Under the pieces are notes generated by a model. It did no database searches and was not told the DNA's origin. It was given only the letters and a program-made list of their open reading frames with translations. Position numbers and translations under genes: made by a program. Of a DNA stretch of 64,000 bases, positions 61,503 through 64,000 are shown piece by piece. Position 1 is the first letter of the stretch. Each line of letters starts with the position of its first letter. This DNA comes from Branchiostoma floridae. Its lineage: Eukaryota > Chordata > Leptocardii > Amphioxiformes > Branchiostomatidae. Location: assembly GCF_000003815.2 (NCBI RefSeq), contig NC_049990.1:2625794-2689793 (forward strand), given 5' to 3'.

Positions 61503-63500
61503 AAACAAAATAACTCATGAACGGCTGGGTGAATTGTTTTCATACTTAATATGTTGGCAGTGTGTGATGAAACCTAGAAACGATTAGATTTTGGGTCCCT
61601 TACGGTTTTTCTTGGTACTGCAGCGCAACTTCCGGGTTGGCTATCTCGTGTTCAAAACAAGCTATGGTCATGTTTGGGGGTGTTGGATAGCTCTCGTGCT
61701 CAGGAATAAGTGGCATAAATTTGGGCCCCCTAGCGGCTAGTTTTGGGATAGAAGGGGCATTTTTGTCAAAATATACAATATGTCGGCATACCCACTGAGT
61801 CACCACTTCGCTCACTCTCTATTCGCTATTCTTAAAATAGAAATTTAAATAAAGTAAGTACGCTTTTTTGTGAAGTACCTTTACCCTTGGGGTAACATAT
61901 GCGTTGTATCTAAAACATTTTGTTTGCTGCTATCAAAGTTGACGGACGGTAGTTTCAAATTCCTTTTTTTTTTTTCATCGGAATGTGGTTTAAATTTCAA
62001 TAAGTTAAAAACACTGCAGTTTGAAAAAAACATCCGTCGACTTGATATCCTTAAATACCGTTTTTGAAGGTATGAAGGCAATGTTTGTGTTACCTTGGTA
62101 GAATACACCCAGATGTGTCAAAAATAGCCTTTCCAGTGGACACAGGTGTTGACCAACCTTGGAAGGTCTAGGCTGAAGCTGTTGAGCCTCCCAAAAAAAC
62201 GGACGGTAGTTTTAAATTGCTTCTTTTTCTTCATCGGACTGTGGTTTAAATTGCAAAAAGTTCAAAACATTGCAGTTTGAAAACACCATCCGTCGACTTG
62301 ATATCCCTAAATAGCGTTTTTGACTATAAGTTATCCCGCGGATATTGAGAACTATCGTTAAAATTACGACGTGTTCTTTTTGGTTAAAGTGTCGAGGTTG
62401 TTTACCATGATTTTTAATAGAGTATATTCTTCGCACATCTGAAAAAGGTCGACGAGTTTGACCAAAAATAAAATTTGAGATTGAAGGCTAAAGTTTGATT
62501 GATGTTTTCATCCTACAGACACAGTTCAAATCTTATTTATCACAATAGTGCAATTACGATCTATTTTGAGCTTGACTGGCTATGGAGGATGTCACCTCAG
62601 GTAAATGTTTGAGTTGCCTTGGTAGCAATTGATTATAACGTCCTTGATGCGAAAATAGCATTTCAAACGGACGTTGCGTATGGGCACACATGCTGCTATC
62701 AATTTCCGACAACCCATTTAGAATCTAACTAGTTTGCGTTAGAGGTTGTCATGCAAATACAATGTTTGTGTTAGCTTGCTAGAATCCACCCAGATGTGAC
62801 AAAAATAGCATTTCAAGCGGACACTGGTGTTGACAGGTACATATCTAAATGATAACTAGAAAGACCGACATTTGCTTGGCAGCATATTTCAGCCATCTCC
62901 CATTCAACAATGGAACGTTCCGAAATCACCCATGTGTAAAAATGGAACACTTCTGCTTAAAGATGGCCCTAAAAATGCTTTAGAGTTTATCATCCCAAGG
63001 CAATGTTTGTGTTACCTTGGTAGAATACACCCAGATGTGTCAAAAATATGCGAATTAGTAATTGCATCATAATCTGTAAAAACCAGATGTAAAAATGTGT
63101 AGTACGTCATGTTTAAGTGTCTTGAAGTCGAGGAAGATTAGCTACCTACAAATTAATGTATGATATCTAATGTTCTAAGTAAAGCATCCAAGTACCCAAA
63201 TAAGTACCTAGTTTTGGTCAGACACGTCACCCGGCAAGGGCGTTGAATGTAGATCCCGTATTTGAGGAGGTCCACACCTCGAACACACTAGAGAACTCAC
63301 CATACTTATTAAAAAAAGGAGTTCCATACTGGTGTGGGAGGATCAATTAGCTCTATCCAGATACGCAGCATGTACTGTTCAGTACGAACCTGGTGTGTTA
63401 CGCCATGGGATGGTTTACCGCGTAAGCAACACAAACAAATAAACAATCATCCGTCACTTTGTTCTGGCACTGGCAATATGACCCCACTTGCGTCATCAAT
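61503..63500. other. Intergenic DNA between EF-hand genes 4 and 5
   Basis: A ~130-base block (ACGGACGGTAGTTT...CATCCGTCGACTTGATATCC) occurs twice, at 61940-62068 and 62199-62325. Two orphan copies of the promoter block lie at about 62112-62200 and 62808-62836 without a TATA box or first exon. The 62505-62700 block matches the upstream regions of genes 2 and 3. No gene seen. Confidence 0.6.
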
Positions 63501-63509
63501 GAACTTTAA

Positions 63510-63584
63510 ATGGACATTGGTATTGACAAACCTAAAGATGTTTTGACGAAAAGCTGTTGAACTTCCCACCAGACTAGTATATTA
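63510..63584 (+). promoter_or_regulatory. Promoter of a fifth EF-hand gene (window edge)
   Basis: GAACTTTAAATGGACATTGGTATTGACAAACCTAAAGATG...GAAAAGCTGTTGAACTTCCCACCAGACTAG and TATATTA at 63578-63584, in the same order as in genes 1-4. Confidence 0.65.
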
Positions 63585-63611
63585 TGACCCAGAGGTACTA
63601 GCGCCAACTCT

Positions 63612-63665
63612 GTCTGAGACTTCACACGACTTCATGTCTTGTAGTGTCTCGACGAGAACCTTCAG
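63612..63665 (+). other. Non-coding first exon of a fifth EF-hand gene; coding part outside window
   Basis: CTGTCTGAGACTTCACACGAC...CTTGTAGTGTCTCGACGAGAACCTTCAG ends at donor GTTAGT, matching the first exons of genes 1-4. In the other copies the ATG exon begins about 210-960 bases after this donor, so it is expected past the window end; no signal-peptide exon is seen by 64000. Confidence 0.6.
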
Positions 63666-64000
63666 GTTAGTGCAGTTACTCATATCCAAATTATATAATT
63701 AGACTCAAATCAACAAATTCCAGAATTTGACATCATTGACATACGCTTCCAAACATTTCTGTCAGGCATTCTTAGGCAACTTTCCCAGCATTGGCATCGT
63801 TTTAGTTAATTTGCCCGAAGATGCCATTCTTCGTGAGGCATACAATACTGTTTCATTCGGAGAACATGATTGGATTGTCCACGTAAAAATGTCCTCAATT
63901 ACCAAGGCTTTGGACACATATGGCTGAATCCGAGGTCATACCACATAGATACAATCACCACTCAGTTACGACAGCATTTACAAGATTTAGAAGTTTTAGA

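Noticed and set aside
63727..63927. 66-residue frame near the window end
   Set aside because: Starts in the expected first intron of the fifth EF-hand gene, lacks the family signal peptide and has no domain I recognise.

Overview
This is a piece of an animal nuclear genome. It has many short exons with GT-AG introns, GC-rich exons in AT-richer introns, many small inverted-repeat transposons, tRNA-derived SINEs, microsatellites and two 100-base assembly gaps. The repeat content and the gene types make a lancelet (Branchiostoma) my best guess. That is inference from sequence character, not a database match. All genes I can support lie on the + strand.

Bases 1817-29706 hold one large gene that I could assemble into 35 phase-compatible coding exons (1779 residues in the model). 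It encodes two doublecortin (DCX) domains, two complete HELP plus WD40 (TAPE) modules of the EMAP/EML family joined by an acidic linker, and a calmodulin-like EF-hand pair at the C-terminus. It is a member of the DCX-EMAP / EML5-6-like group of microtubule-binding proteins. Its introns contain repeated partial copies of the neighbouring exon ends, always including a splice junction, and a clean hAT-type MITE.

Bases about 33.6-63.7 kb hold a tandem family of small secreted EF-hand proteins. Four copies are complete (CDS 34118-38901, 42465-46675, 49878-54073, 56332-60785; 247-252 residues each). The promoter and first non-coding exon of a fifth copy lie at 63578-63665, and its coding part is beyond the window. 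Each protein has a signal peptide, a conserved Lys-Arg-Gln junction, and eight EF-hand loops spaced mostly 26-33 residues apart, closer than the 36 of calmodulin. Every intron after the second coding exon splits the codon of loop position 4 in phase 1. Each unit starts with the same promoter block, TATA-like box, non-coding exon and intron. The first copy differs at its end: its last exon is triplicated, with different stops.

The intergenic and intronic DNA is a mosaic of hAT-, piggyBac- and mariner/pogo-type MITEs, foldback elements, SINEs, a 292-bp tandem array, 16-bp and 59-bp minisatellites and simple repeats. No rRNA, functional tRNA, CRISPR or prokaryotic feature was seen.
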